From assembly GCA_964509505.1 (NCBI GenBank), contig CAZDYP010000023.1, positions 1-38,691 on the forward strand: 38,691 nucleotides of DNA, in the 5' to 3' direction. The translations under genes were made by a program, and so were the position numbers. Origin of the DNA: CAZDYP01 sp964509505. GTDB taxonomy: Bacteria > Chloroflexota > Anaerolineae > JACRMK01. Position 1 is the first letter of the stretch; each line of letters begins with the position of its first letter. Shown here piece after piece: positions 7,273-14,685 of this stretch. The notes beneath the pieces were generated by a model. It was not told where the DNA came from. It searched no databases and saw only the letters and a list, made by a program, of their open reading frames with translations.

Positions 7273-7983
7273 ATGAAAATTACTGTCATCATTCCCGCGC
7301 TCAATGAGGAAGCGTGCATTGGCCGCCTCGTCGCTGCCCTGAGCGAAGCCGAGATGCCGCGCGCGCTGGCGCCTGAGGTCGTCGTCGTGGATAACAACTC
7401 CGCCGACCGCACGGCTGAAGTCGCACGCGCCGCCGGAGCGCGTGTCATCACCCAGACCATACGCGGCTATGGCAATGCGTGTCTGGCGGGCGCGCACGCG
7501 GCGCCCGACGCCGATGTGTTGGTGTTCATGGACGGCGACCTTAGCGATGACCCTGCCGAACTACCGCGCATCGTCGCGCCGATTGTAAACGGCGACGCAG
7601 ATCTTGTGTTGGGCGCGCGCACACACATCGAAGCGGGCGCGCTCACGCCGCAGCAAATTATGGGCAACCGCGTCGCGCTCACACTTATCGCGCTATTGTT
7701 TCGCAGACGCTTGCGCGATTTGCCATCGTTCAAAGCCGTGCGGCGCGAGACGCTCATGCAGCTGAACTTGCAAGAGCGCACTTACGGTTGGACGACAGAG
7801 CTGCTGGTCAAAGCCGTGAAAGCGGGTGTGCGTATTGTCGAGTTGCCCACACACTATCGCAAGCGCGGCGGCGGCCAATCGAAAGTCGCAGGCACATGGC
7901 GCGGCGCACTGGGCGCAGGGTATCATATTTTGAAAGTGGTCTTGCGGTATGCGATAGACCCTAAAGGTTTTCAAAACCTTTAG
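7273..7983 (+). CDS. Family 2 glycosyltransferase
   Basis: A 236-residue GT2 enzyme of the DPM1/DpgA-like type that transfers sugar from a nucleotide-sugar donor. It begins MKITVIIPALNEE, has VVVDNNSAD for the nucleotide and the DGD metal motif in FMDGDLSDDP (about residues 81-88), then a YGWTTELLVKA segment and a YRKRGGGQSKVAGT acceptor region. No trailing membrane helices are seen, so it is probably peripheral to the membrane. There is no clear Shine-Dalgarno; the gene follows the direct repeat at 7252-7272 directly. The last nine codons and the TAG stop are built from a 33-bp palindrome. Confidence 0.85.
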   Translation: MKITVIIPALNEEACIGRLVAALSEAEMPRALAPEVVVVDNNSADRTAEVARAAGARVITQTIRGYGNACLAGAHAAPDADVLVFMDGDLSDDPAELPRIVAPIVNGDADLVLGARTHIEAGALTPQQIMGNRVALTLIALLFRRRLRDLPSFKAVRRETLMQLNLQERTYGWTTELLVKAVKAGVRIVELPTHYRKRGGGQSKVAGTWRGALGAGYHILKVVLRYAIDPKGFQNL

Positions 7984-7988
7984 GGTCT
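7956..7988 (+). terminator. Perfect palindrome overlapping the GT2 3' end
   Basis: AGACCCTAAAGGTTTT, one C, then its exact reverse complement: a 16-bp stem with a minimal loop. It covers the final codons and stop of the glycosyltransferase gene. It ends in TCTTAATCC, so a T-run is weak; it could end transcription in both directions or be a copy of a dispersed palindrome. A close relative sits at 35747-35780. Confidence 0.65.
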
Positions 7989-8027
7989 TAATCCACAACT
8001 CGCAATTGATTGAAAGGATTTGATGTG

Positions 8028-8480
8028 ATGGATCTATCTCGTCTGATTCAAGTGGCGTTAAGCCATCCCATTCATGTGCCACTCACCCACTTTCCCATCG
8101 GCTTGGCGCATGTGTCGGCGCTGTTGGCGGCGCTGTCGTTGTTTTTTGCGTGGCGCAAGAATGCAGAGCAAACCACATTCTTTAGCAAGGCGCTGTTCTA
8201 TGACTTGATACTTCTCATCGTGAGCATCTTCCCCGCGATGGCGACGGGTATGTTGGAGAATCAGACGCGCTACAACGGCATCGCGCCCAACGCGCCGCTC
8301 AAAATCATGTTTGGCGCGACGTTGCTGCTCATCGCCGTTGTGTTAGCGGTATGGCGTTGGCGCAATCCCAACGTGATGCAATCGCGCGCAGGCCTCGTCG
8401 TGTTCGTGTTGTGTAGCGTCTGCGCCGCTCTCACCATCACACTCGGCTTCTTGGGCGGCATTATCGTGTGGGGCGCCTGA
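8028..8480 (+). CDS. DUF2231-like four-helix membrane protein
   Basis: A 150-residue integral membrane protein with helices near residues 22-42, 55-80, 90-110 and 117-145. The early HPIHVPLTHFPIGLAHVSALLA is the histidine-containing first helix typical of the DUF2231 family, often found beside cytochromes, which fits the next gene. ATG at 8028 has AAGGA nine bases upstream; the longer frame from TTG at 8010 is less likely. The cytochrome gene starts four bases after the stop. A role in membrane redox chemistry is inferred from family and context only. Confidence 0.75.
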   Translation: MDLSRLIQVALSHPIHVPLTHFPIGLAHVSALLAALSLFFAWRKNAEQTTFFSKALFYDLILLIVSIFPAMATGMLENQTRYNGIAPNAPLKIMFGATLLLIAVVLAVWRWRNPNVMQSRAGLVVFVLCSVCAALTITLGFLGGIIVWGA

Positions 8481-8483
8481 GCT

Positions 8484-9923
8484 ATGAGAAAAATTCTAAT
8501 CGTAACCACCTTGAGCTTAATCTGGATGGGTCTAACTGCTTGTCAGGTCGAGGGCATCGAGCGGCCTGCGCCGGGTAGCACACCCGATACCAAATTGGGA
8601 CAACGCTTGTTTCAACAAAAGGGGTGTGTCGCTTGCCATAACGCAGATGCGCGCGGCGGCTTGTCGCAAGAAGCGCCCGATTTGCGCGGCACCAGTCTGT
8701 CGTATTTGGCTGTGCTAAAACAAGTGCGCGCGCCGAAAGGACAAATGGCGCCGCGCAGCAAAGAGCAAGCGAGCGATGAGGAAGTCGCTTCTATCTATGC
8801 GTGGTTGCAGACATTCCCTAAGCAAACACCGACGGCGGATCCGTTAGCAAGCGCATCTTTCCCGACGCCCATTCCCGAAGCGACGCACACACCTATACCT
8901 ACCAACACTGCTGCGCCCACCCCGACGCCTGCGCCGCCGACACCTACGCTCCGACCGAATGAACCCACGCCCACGCCCGCGCCGCCGATGCCGACACGCC
9001 CACCCGCGACGCCCACGCCGCCGCCGCCTCAAGTGGATGTGGCGAAGCTCATCGCGTTGCAAGTACAAGCCGATGAACTCAAAGTGGCAGCGGACTACGC
9101 GAAAGACGCCGCCGCGAACATCCCTGAAATTCGCAACTATGTGGCGACAGGTTTGAACGCGGCGCAAGCCGTACAAAAATATCTGAACGAGCTCAAGCCG
9201 ACGGCGAGCGGCGCGCTGCTCAACACGCTCAACGAATTGCAACCTCATCTCGACGTGTATGTGAAAGCGGCGCAGACCGCCGCGCAAACCAATGACTTCA
9301 ACGCGGCGAAAGCGCAAGCCGCGACGATGGTGCTGGAAGGGCGCATCTTCGTCTTGCCGCTCGCGCAACAGCTGCTGGTGGATGTGCGGCGCGTCGGCAC
9401 GGTCCGCGGGCGCGTGCTGAATCAACAAGGACAAGGCTTGGCGAATGCGGCGGTCACCGTCGCGTATGGGCGTTATAAGCGTGGCGTCGTCACCGATGCG
9501 AATGGGTTCTTCACCGCCGCCAACATTCCCGCCATCAAACCGATTGAAGTGAAAGCATACGCGAGCGGTTACGTCTATCACGAACAAAACACTGAGCTCG
9601 CGCCCGGCGGCACCGCCACCGTGCAGATTGTGCTGCCGCGTCAGGGCAGCGACGCGCCACGCATCACCGTGAGCGATTTCGCCGTAACCGTCGCAGGCAA
9701 CAGCACGACGCTCCGCATGAAAGTCACCCATCCGCAAAAGAATCTGGCTGAAGATCAAATCTTCGCGTTGAATCCACAACTGGGTCTCGCGGTGGTGTTG
9801 TTAGACAAAGGCGGCGATACGTATGAGACGACGATTCCATTGGCGGCGCGTGGACGTTGGCTCTTCTTCGCCGTTGACCACAAATGTTTTGCGAGCAACA
9901 TCGCAACTATCGAAGCGCCGTGA
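8484..9923 (+). CDS. Cytochrome c lipoprotein with carboxypeptidase-regulatory-like domain
   Basis: A 479-residue exported lipoprotein: lipobox LTAC near residue 20, then one c-type haem site CVACH (about residues 51-55) followed by PDLRG and a later Met in GQMAPRS, as in single-haem class I cytochromes. Residues about 118-182 are a Pro/Thr-rich linker. Next comes a helical, Ala-rich domain (about 185-300), then a beta domain with VRGRVLNQQGQGLANAAVTV and DANGFF, typical of carboxypeptidase-regulatory-like domains, and a final beta domain ending in DHKCFASN. It probably sits on the outer face of the membrane and passes electrons. The domain combination is unusual. Confidence 0.78.
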   Translation: MRKILIVTTLSLIWMGLTACQVEGIERPAPGSTPDTKLGQRLFQQKGCVACHNADARGGLSQEAPDLRGTSLSYLAVLKQVRAPKGQMAPRSKEQASDEEVASIYAWLQTFPKQTPTADPLASASFPTPIPEATHTPIPTNTAAPTPTPAPPTPTLRPNEPTPTPAPPMPTRPPATPTPPPPQVDVAKLIALQVQADELKVAADYAKDAAANIPEIRNYVATGLNAAQAVQKYLNELKPTASGALLNTLNELQPHLDVYVKAAQTAAQTNDFNAAKAQAATMVLEGRIFVLPLAQQLLVDVRRVGTVRGRVLNQQGQGLANAAVTVAYGRYKRGVVTDANGFFTAANIPAIKPIEVKAYASGYVYHEQNTELAPGGTATVQIVLPRQGSDAPRITVSDFAVTVAGNSTTLRMKVTHPQKNLAEDQIFALNPQLGLAVVLLDKGGDTYETTIPLAARGRWLFFAVDHKCFASNIATIEAP

Positions 9924-9943
9924 GGCGGATGGCGGATGGCGTA
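9924..9943. repeat. Left part of a heptamer array split by a MITE, unit GGCGGAT
   Basis: Starts directly after the TGA stop of the cytochrome gene: GGCGGAT twice, then GGCGTA. The final GATGGCGTA (9935-9943) is the left copy of a 9-bp target duplication. The array continues in phase at 10121 once the inserted element and one duplication copy are removed. Confidence 0.85.
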
Positions 9944-10111
9944 GAGGGCATTTCAGTTTGGGGGTAGGCTGGTTCGGGCGAATGCAATTCGCTGCAACGC
10001 CTGGCGAAGTCAGCCTCCGCCGACTGGAAGATTAGCTCGCGTAGGCGGGCTTGGCGATGGGTGGCACGCGGTTTACAATCGCCGTGTTCGCCCTCAAACT
10101 GAAATGCACCC
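9944..10111. mobile_element. MITE-like element with 9-bp target duplication
   Basis: A 168-bp non-coding element. Terminal inverted repeats: GGGCATTTCAGTTTGGGGG at 9946-9964 and the reverse complement of GTGCATTTCAGTTTGAGGG at 10091-10109 (17 of 19 match). It is flanked by identical 9-bp direct repeats GATGGCGTA at 9935-9943 and 10112-10120. It interrupts a heptamer array. There is no transposase frame inside, so it must have been moved in trans. The interior has further short inverted repeats, for example GCGAAT/ATTCGC around 9978-9992. Confidence 0.82.
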
Positions 10112-10145
10112 GATGGCGTATAGCGAATGGCGGATGGCAGACGGT
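10112..10145. repeat. Right part of the split heptamer array
   Basis: Begins with the right target-duplication copy and continues with units related to GGCGGAT (perfect copy at 10129-10135). Its phase differs from the left part by two bases at present and matches it after removing 177 bp (element plus one duplication). Confidence 0.82.
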
Positions 10146-10152
10146 GTGTGGT

Positions 10153-10860
10153 ATGACCAACACTTCACGCTTCAACCTTCACGTTTCGCGCTTCACTCGC
10201 TCCACGTTGAGCTGGTTCTTCGCGCTGTGTGGTCTCACGGCTTGTTCAGCTGCCCATACGTCCCCTCCAATCACCGAGTGGTATGCGTTCCCTAGCAGCG
10301 AGCTGTCAACGTCTATCACAGTGGAAGATGCGCGCTGGCGCCAGGCGACGTCCGCTTTCTTTCCATTGCATGAAGGTTCGCATGGCGCGTTGACGCATGA
10401 GGTGGTAGAATTGCGCGCGTTGTATGATACACAGCGCATCGCGTTTCGTGCGCGCTGGCGCGAGGCGCAATGGGCAACGGAGACGCCGTTGTTCACGTTG
10501 TTTTGGCGCAAAGACGGCTTGCCTGAACAACGCGGCGAATGCCATACCGCTTGTCACCATGCGTTTGGCGATAATCGCGGTGGTTTGAAGCTGGTCATTG
10601 CGTCGGTCGTGCCTGCGGGACGCGAGGAGCCGATGGCGGCGCAAGCCCAATGGCGCGATGGGCTGTGGACGTTGGTGTGGAGCAGACCGTTGATTTCAAA
10701 CGAAGCAACTGACGTGCAGTTCAACGATCTCACCCAGCACTATCCCGTGCGTGCGAAGGTGTGGCGCAACCAAGTCGCTGCGCCTGCGTGGGTGAGCGAA
10801 CGCTACGCCTTACGGTTCCGCGCATTTCCCAAACAAGCGAGCTCAACCGCATTCAGATAA
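10153..10860 (+). CDS. Ethylbenzene dehydrogenase-related haem-binding lipoprotein
   Basis: A 235-residue exported protein with a signal peptide ending in a lipobox (GLTAC, about residues 28-32). The mature part resembles the haem b-binding gamma-subunit-like domain of ethylbenzene dehydrogenase/DMSO reductase-family complexes: WYAFPSSEL, a middle RARW, a GECHTACHHAF segment and VWSRPL near the C-terminus. In this family Met/His/Lys side chains bind haem; which ones do so here is not certain. I chose ATG at 10153; upstream codons come from the heptamer array. Residues 4-17 of the signal peptide are themselves encoded by a heptamer array. Context with a cytochrome c suggests periplasmic electron transfer. 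Confidence 0.65.
   Translation: MTNTSRFNLHVSRFTRSTLSWFFALCGLTACSAAHTSPPITEWYAFPSSELSTSITVEDARWRQATSAFFPLHEGSHGALTHEVVELRALYDTQRIAFRARWREAQWATETPLFTLFWRKDGLPEQRGECHTACHHAFGDNRGGLKLVIASVVPAGREEPMAAQAQWRDGLWTLVWSRPLISNEATDVQFNDLTQHYPVRAKVWRNQVAAPAWVSERYALRFRAFPKQASSTAFR
10162..10203. repeat. Heptamer array inside the signal-peptide coding region
   Basis: Six units in register (ACTTCAC, GCTTCAA, CCTTCAC, GTTTCGC, GCTTCAC, TCGCTCC). They encode the basic start of the signal peptide of the haem lipoprotein if translation starts at 10153. If it starts further downstream the array is 5' UTR. Confidence 0.7.
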
Positions 10861-10870
10861 TGATAAGGAA

Positions 10871-10909
10871 AGACCTGACAGATTTTCGCGTAGCGCGCCT
10901 GTCAGGTCT
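10871..10909 (+). terminator. Hairpin after the haem lipoprotein gene
   Basis: AGACCTGACAG (10871-10881) and its exact complement CTGTCAGGTCT (10899-10909) with a 17-nt loop. It lies 10 bases after the stop and 36 bases before the phnD-like start. No T-run follows, so a factor-independent terminator is not certain; it may be a dispersed palindrome. Confidence 0.5.
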
Positions 10910-10944
10910 GTGGATCCCCCATTTCGCTAGGAGATTGTTTCTTC

Positions 10945-11862
10945 ATGGTTTTGTCACGTCGCGCGTTTTTGCGCGCTCTCGCATACGCCACCAGTGCAAC
11001 CACGCTCGTTGCCTGTGGCGCGAATCCGACTCCTGCTGCGCCTGCAAACAGCGCCGTCACCATCAACAAAAAGTTGAATTTTGGCGTCGGCCCTTTGTTG
11101 CCCAGTCCTGAAGACACCAAGAAAGCCTACGACCCATTTTTCAAATATCTTGCGCAACGACTCGGCGCGCCCAGCTATGATTTAGTTGCCACTACCGATT
11201 GGGCGGGCATCTCCGTTGCGATGAGCTCGGGGCAACTCGATTTGGCGTGGATGGGACCGTGGGGTTATGTGTTAGCCAACAACGCGACCGACTGTTATGC
11301 CATCGCCACCGTCAAGTACGATGACAAGCCCATCTATCATGCCATCATCATCGCGCAACCTGAAATCACCGTAGCGAAATTTCCCGACGATACCAAAGGC
11401 CTGTCCATCTCGTTTGCCGATTTAGGCTCGACCTCGGGTTGGTTGATTCCGACCTATTACGCGCAAGCCGTATGGAAGATTGATCCAAAGACATTTTGGA
11501 AATACAGCGAAGGCGCGACGCACGCCGCCAACGAAATCGCCGTGCAAGCCAAGCAGGTGCAATTGGCGACGGACTTCGACCGCAATCGCAATGCGATGAT
11601 TGCCACCAACAAAATCAAAGAGACGGATACGAAAGTGGTGTGGCAATCAGACCCATTGCCTAACGACGCGTTGGCTGTGCCGAAAGGCACACCGAAAGAG
11701 CTAGCGGAGCGCATCCAAGCAATCGTGACGGCGCTGACGCCTGAACAAGCCAAAGATATTTTGCCGCCGCGCTACACGGGTTTCGTCGCCGCCACGCACG
11801 CTTCATACGCGACCATTGAGAAAGCCGGCATTGTCGTCGGCAAAATCAAGGCGAAGCCGTAA
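10945..11862 (+). CDS. phnD: PhnD-like phosphate/phosphonate/anion ABC substrate-binding lipoprotein
   Basis: A 305-residue binding protein with an SRRAFL-containing signal peptide and a lipobox LVACG (about residues 22-26). The mature protein fits the PhnD/periplasmic-phosphonate family: LNFGVGPLLPSPEDTKKAYDPFFKYLAQRLG, then MSSGQLDLAWMGPWGYVLA, and LSISFADLGSTSGWLIP, where Ser/Thr residues normally bind the anion. It feeds the PhnE-like permease, whose ATG overlaps this stop by one base (TAATG). No C-P lyase or other phosphonate-degrading gene is in the window, so phosphonate as substrate is not shown; phosphite, phosphate or another oxyanion is equally possible. Confidence 0.85.
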   Translation: MVLSRRAFLRALAYATSATTLVACGANPTPAAPANSAVTINKKLNFGVGPLLPSPEDTKKAYDPFFKYLAQRLGAPSYDLVATTDWAGISVAMSSGQLDLAWMGPWGYVLANNATDCYAIATVKYDDKPIYHAIIIAQPEITVAKFPDDTKGLSISFADLGSTSGWLIPTYYAQAVWKIDPKTFWKYSEGATHAANEIAVQAKQVQLATDFDRNRNAMIATNKIKETDTKVVWQSDPLPNDALAVPKGTPKELAERIQAIVTALTPEQAKDILPPRYTGFVAATHASYATIEKAGIVVGKIKAKP

Positions 11863-12689
11863 TGTCCGCTTTCCCACATTCGGTCACGACGGTTGAACAA
11901 ACCTTGCGCGCCTGGGAGGCGCGGGCGCGCGGTTGGCAACGCTGGCGCGTGGGCGTCGTGTTGGGGCTCATCGTCGCGTTCTATGCAGTCAGTTGGCAAC
12001 TCGCCGGCGTGGAGCCTGAAAAGTTGGCGACGGGTTTGCCCAAGATGCTCTTCTGGCTCTCGAAGGCGTGGCCCCCGAAAATCGGCGAGCTGCCCATCTT
12101 CCTGCAACGCACGGCTGAAACGGTGGCGATGGCGGCGATTGGCACGACCCTCGCCGCCGTGTTAGCGATTCCGATGGCTGTGCTCGGCAGTCGCAACATC
12201 ACACCGCTCCCCGCGCTCTATACGCCTGTGCGTTGGTTCCTCAACGCGCTACGCGGCATAGATTCGTTTGTGTTTGCGTTGTTGTTCGTCGCCGCCGTGG
12301 GGTTGGGACCGTTCGCGGGTGTGTTGGGCATTGGCTTGCACACCTGGGGCAGCATGGCGAAGCTCTACGCCGACCATATTGAGAACGCGCAACTCAGTCC
12401 TGTCGAAGCGGTGTATGCGACGGGCGCACCATGGACGACGGCTTTGAGCTACGCGCTCTTGCCCGACATTCTGCCTGTGATGTTGTCCACCACCTTGTTT
12501 TGGTGGGAGTTCAACGTGCGCGCTTCAACCGTGCTGGGCGTCGTGGGCGCGGGCGGCATCGGGCAAGAGTTGAAGAACAGCCTAGACTTGTTGGATTTCG
12601 CGCGCCTCTTCACAATCATCGCCGTCATTTTGCTGGTGGTAACCCTGCTCGATCAATTCAGCAGCTGGTTACGGAAGAAGCTGGTTTAG
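11862..12689 (+). CDS. phnE: PhnE-like ABC permease
   Basis: A 275-residue permease with about six membrane helices. The ABC permease coupling loop is seen near residues 180-215 (SPVEAVYATGAPWTTALSYALLP), followed by VLGVVGAGGIGQEL, typical of PhnE. The start overlaps the phnD stop by one base and the phnC-like gene follows with no spacing, so the three are surely one transcript. Confidence 0.87.
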   Translation: MSAFPHSVTTVEQTLRAWEARARGWQRWRVGVVLGLIVAFYAVSWQLAGVEPEKLATGLPKMLFWLSKAWPPKIGELPIFLQRTAETVAMAAIGTTLAAVLAIPMAVLGSRNITPLPALYTPVRWFLNALRGIDSFVFALLFVAAVGLGPFAGVLGIGLHTWGSMAKLYADHIENAQLSPVEAVYATGAPWTTALSYALLPDILPVMLSTTLFWWEFNVRASTVLGVVGAGGIGQELKNSLDLLDFARLFTIIAVILLVVTLLDQFSSWLRKKLV

Positions 12690-13451
12690 ATGCTTTCGGC
12701 TTATGGTCTGGTCGTTGACCAACTGGGCAAACAGTTGGCAGGACGCGCCATCTTGTCCGGGATTACCTTCTCCGCGCAGGCGGGCGAGTTTCTTGCCATC
12801 GTCGGTCCGAGCGGCGCAGGCAAAACGACGCTCCTGCGTTGTCTGGCGGGATTGGCGGCGCCTGAGCGTGGTTCGGTCACGCTCAATGGCGTTGACGTGC
12901 GACAGTTGAAAGGGCGAGCGCGACGACAGATCGGTGTGGTCTTTCAGCAGTTCAATCTGGTGCGCCGTTTAACCGCGCTCGAAAACGTGTTGGCGGGACG
13001 TTTAGGCTATGCGCCTACTTGGCGCGGTTGGTTGCGTTGGTTCGAGCGCGCCGACGTGCGCCTCGCGTTGGAATGTTTGGAGCAAGTGGGGCTCTTGGCG
13101 CACGCGCACCAACGCGCCGACACGCTCTCAGGCGGTCAACAACAACGGGTGGCGGTGGCGCGCATCTTGGCGCAACGTCCCACTTTGATCATTGCGGATG
13201 AACCCGTCGCTAGTCTCGACCCACAAAACAGTGTCGCTATTTTGAACCATTTGCGAGACATTGCCCGCGCGCAAGGCGCCATCGTCGTGTGCAGTTTGCA
13301 TCAGGTGTCGCTGGCGCAACGCTGCGCCGACCAGGTGATGGGCTTGGCGCACGGGCGACAGGTGTTGACGCTGCCCACCACAGAATTCGATGCCGTCGCA
13401 GTGGCGCGCGTCTATACGCCTGCTGAATCTATGGTTGAGGAGTTGTCATGA
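12690..13451 (+). CDS. phnC: PhnC-like ABC transporter ATP-binding protein
   Basis: A 253-residue ATPase with Walker A GPSGAGKTT (about residues 38-46), Q-loop VFQQFNLV, signature LSGGQQQR, Walker B LIIADEP and the switch His in CSLHQ. It powers the PhnE-like permease. The start codon follows the phnE stop directly, and its own stop overlaps the ATG of the radical SAM gene (ATGA). Confidence 0.9.
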   Translation: MLSAYGLVVDQLGKQLAGRAILSGITFSAQAGEFLAIVGPSGAGKTTLLRCLAGLAAPERGSVTLNGVDVRQLKGRARRQIGVVFQQFNLVRRLTALENVLAGRLGYAPTWRGWLRWFERADVRLALECLEQVGLLAHAHQRADTLSGGQQQRVAVARILAQRPTLIIADEPVASLDPQNSVAILNHLRDIARAQGAIVVCSLHQVSLAQRCADQVMGLAHGRQVLTLPTTEFDAVAVARVYTPAESMVEELS

Positions 13452-14245
13452 GTCGTGAAGCGAATGCCGTCGTCGCATTCCCGTGGAAGTTATGGATTTA
13501 CACCAACTACGATTGCAACATTCGCTGTACGTATTGCGTCGCCAAATCGAGTCCGAATGCGCCGCGTCGCGCCATTGGCTTGGCGAATGCAAAGCGGTTA
13601 GTAGATGAAGCTGTCGCGCTTGGATTTACCGATGTGTTCTTCACGGGCGGCGAGCCGTTTTTGCTCAACGAGATTTATGACATGCTCGCTTATTCGTCCG
13701 CGCGCGTGAAGACAACTGTGTTGACCAACGCGATGATCCTCGACAAAGGGCAACGCATCGAAAAGCTAAAAGCCATCGCCCACGACAATCTCATCGTGCA
13801 GGTCAGTCTGGATGGGGGGTGCGCGGAAACCCACGATGCCTATCGCGGCGCTGGCGCATGGGCGAAGACGGTGGAGGGCATTCGGCTGTTGCAACAGCAT
13901 GGGTTTCGCGTGCGCCTCAGCACGACCGAAACGCCTGCGAACTCGGCGCATCTACACCAGGTGTGCGAGTTTCATCGCTCGCTCGGCATCTCTGACGAAG
14001 ACCATTTCATTCGCCCACTCGCCAAACGCGGCTACTCGAAAGAAGGGCTCGAATTGGGCATGGGCAATCTGGCGCCGGAGCTGACCGTCAACCTTGATGG
14101 CGTCTTCTGGCATCCGCTCTCAACCGACGCCGATATGCAGGTCAGCAAAAAATTGTTCCCATTGGCGGTAGCCGCCGAGCGCGTGCAGAAGCAGCTCGAG
14201 CTCATCGCCAAAACAGGCGCGGTGCCATTGATGACGTTTACTTGA
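13448..14245 (+). CDS. Radical SAM protein coupled to the PhnDEC-like transporter
   Basis: A 265-residue radical SAM enzyme with the cluster motif CNIRCTYC (CxxxCxxC, about residues 20-27), the SAM-binding FTGGEPFL and the typical VSLDG strand. It starts with KLWIYTNYDCNIRC, ends shortly after the core, and has no C-terminal SPASM cysteines, so it carries a single cluster. The 4-bp ATGA overlap with the ATPase gene shows tight coupling with the transporter. The substrate is unknown; a reaction on the imported compound or on a cofactor made from it is an inference from operon structure. Confidence 0.82.
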   Translation: MSREANAVVAFPWKLWIYTNYDCNIRCTYCVAKSSPNAPRRAIGLANAKRLVDEAVALGFTDVFFTGGEPFLLNEIYDMLAYSSARVKTTVLTNAMILDKGQRIEKLKAIAHDNLIVQVSLDGGCAETHDAYRGAGAWAKTVEGIRLLQQHGFRVRLSTTETPANSAHLHQVCEFHRSLGISDEDHFIRPLAKRGYSKEGLELGMGNLAPELTVNLDGVFWHPLSTDADMQVSKKLFPLAVAAERVQKQLELIAKTGAVPLMTFT

Positions 14246-14281
14246 GGCTGACAACGAACGCTCTCGTGTAGAGTGGACATA

Positions 14282-14344
14282 ATTGAAGATTGAAGATTAA
14301 AGATTCAGATGTAACTCAATCTTCAATCCTTAATCTTCAATCTT
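14282..14344. repeat. Inverted heptamer arrays before the Lrp-like gene
   Basis: Three units of ATTGAAG/ATTAAAG type plus one degenerate copy (14282-14309), then four inverted units CAATCTT/CAATCCT/TAATCTT/CAATCTT (14317-14344). The two halves pair into a long stem with a loop of about 7-14 nt. The ribosome binding site TGGAG follows directly. Confidence 0.92.
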
Positions 14345-14357
14345 TTCTGGAGTGAAG

Positions 14358-14600
14358 ATGATTAACGCTTACGTGCTAATCGAAGCCGAGCCGACGCGCG
14401 TGCAAGATTTGATGAAGGAATTGCCAAACATGGAGCTCGACGGCTCGCTCATCAAAAGTGTTCATGCCGTGACGGGGCGCTATGACCTCATCGCGTTTGT
14501 CGAAAGCCCCACGCTTCAACAATTGGGACGTTGAATCACCGAAGGCATTGCAGGCGCCGTGGGCGTCCGCAAAACGGAATCGTGTATCGTCATTTGGTGA
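14358..14600 (+). pseudogene. Stand-alone Lrp/AsnC ligand-binding (RAM) domain with in-frame TGA
   Basis: The frame encodes an AsnC-type ligand-binding domain: MINAYVLIEAEP, VQDLMKELP, SVHAVTGRYDLIAFVE, then LQQLGR followed by TGA at 14532-14534. Translation in the same frame continues with ITEGIAGAVGVRKTESC and a normal stop at 14598-14600, completing the family pattern (LG.LVTE.I....GV..TETC). One codon of the strand that usually reads Leu/Val is thus a stop. This may be a nonsense mutation, an assembly error (a swap of TTGATC to TGAATC would explain it) or, less likely, read-through. Ribosome binding site GGAG lies 5 bases before the ATG. The final TGA lies in the next heptamer array. Confidence 0.75.
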
Positions 14601-14679
14601 TTGGTAATTAGGTATTCCCAATGACTTGTCGCCAATGACCAATTACCAATGGCTCATTACTTCCTACTCATTACTTTTT
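14596..14679. repeat. Twelve-unit heptamer array, inverted halves
   Basis: Twelve consecutive 7-bp units in unbroken register: GGTGATT, GGTAATT, AGGTATT, then CCAATG/CCAATT types, then CTCATT/ACTTCCT types. GGTAATT near the start pairs with AATTACC near 14641-14647. The array begins at the stop codon of the Lrp-like gene and ends six bases before the Nudix start. It makes a false 20-codon N-terminal extension of the Nudix frame. Confidence 0.85.
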
Positions 14680-14685
14680 CCTTCC

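Noticed and set aside
10945..13451. A full phosphonate-utilisation operon
   Set aside because: Only the importer type is seen; no C-P lyase, hydrolase or phosphonatase gene is in the window.
14532..14534. TGA read as a sense codon (alternative code or selenocysteine)
   Set aside because: Many other genes in the window end properly at TGA, the family position normally holds Leu/Val, and no selenocysteine hairpin was seen.
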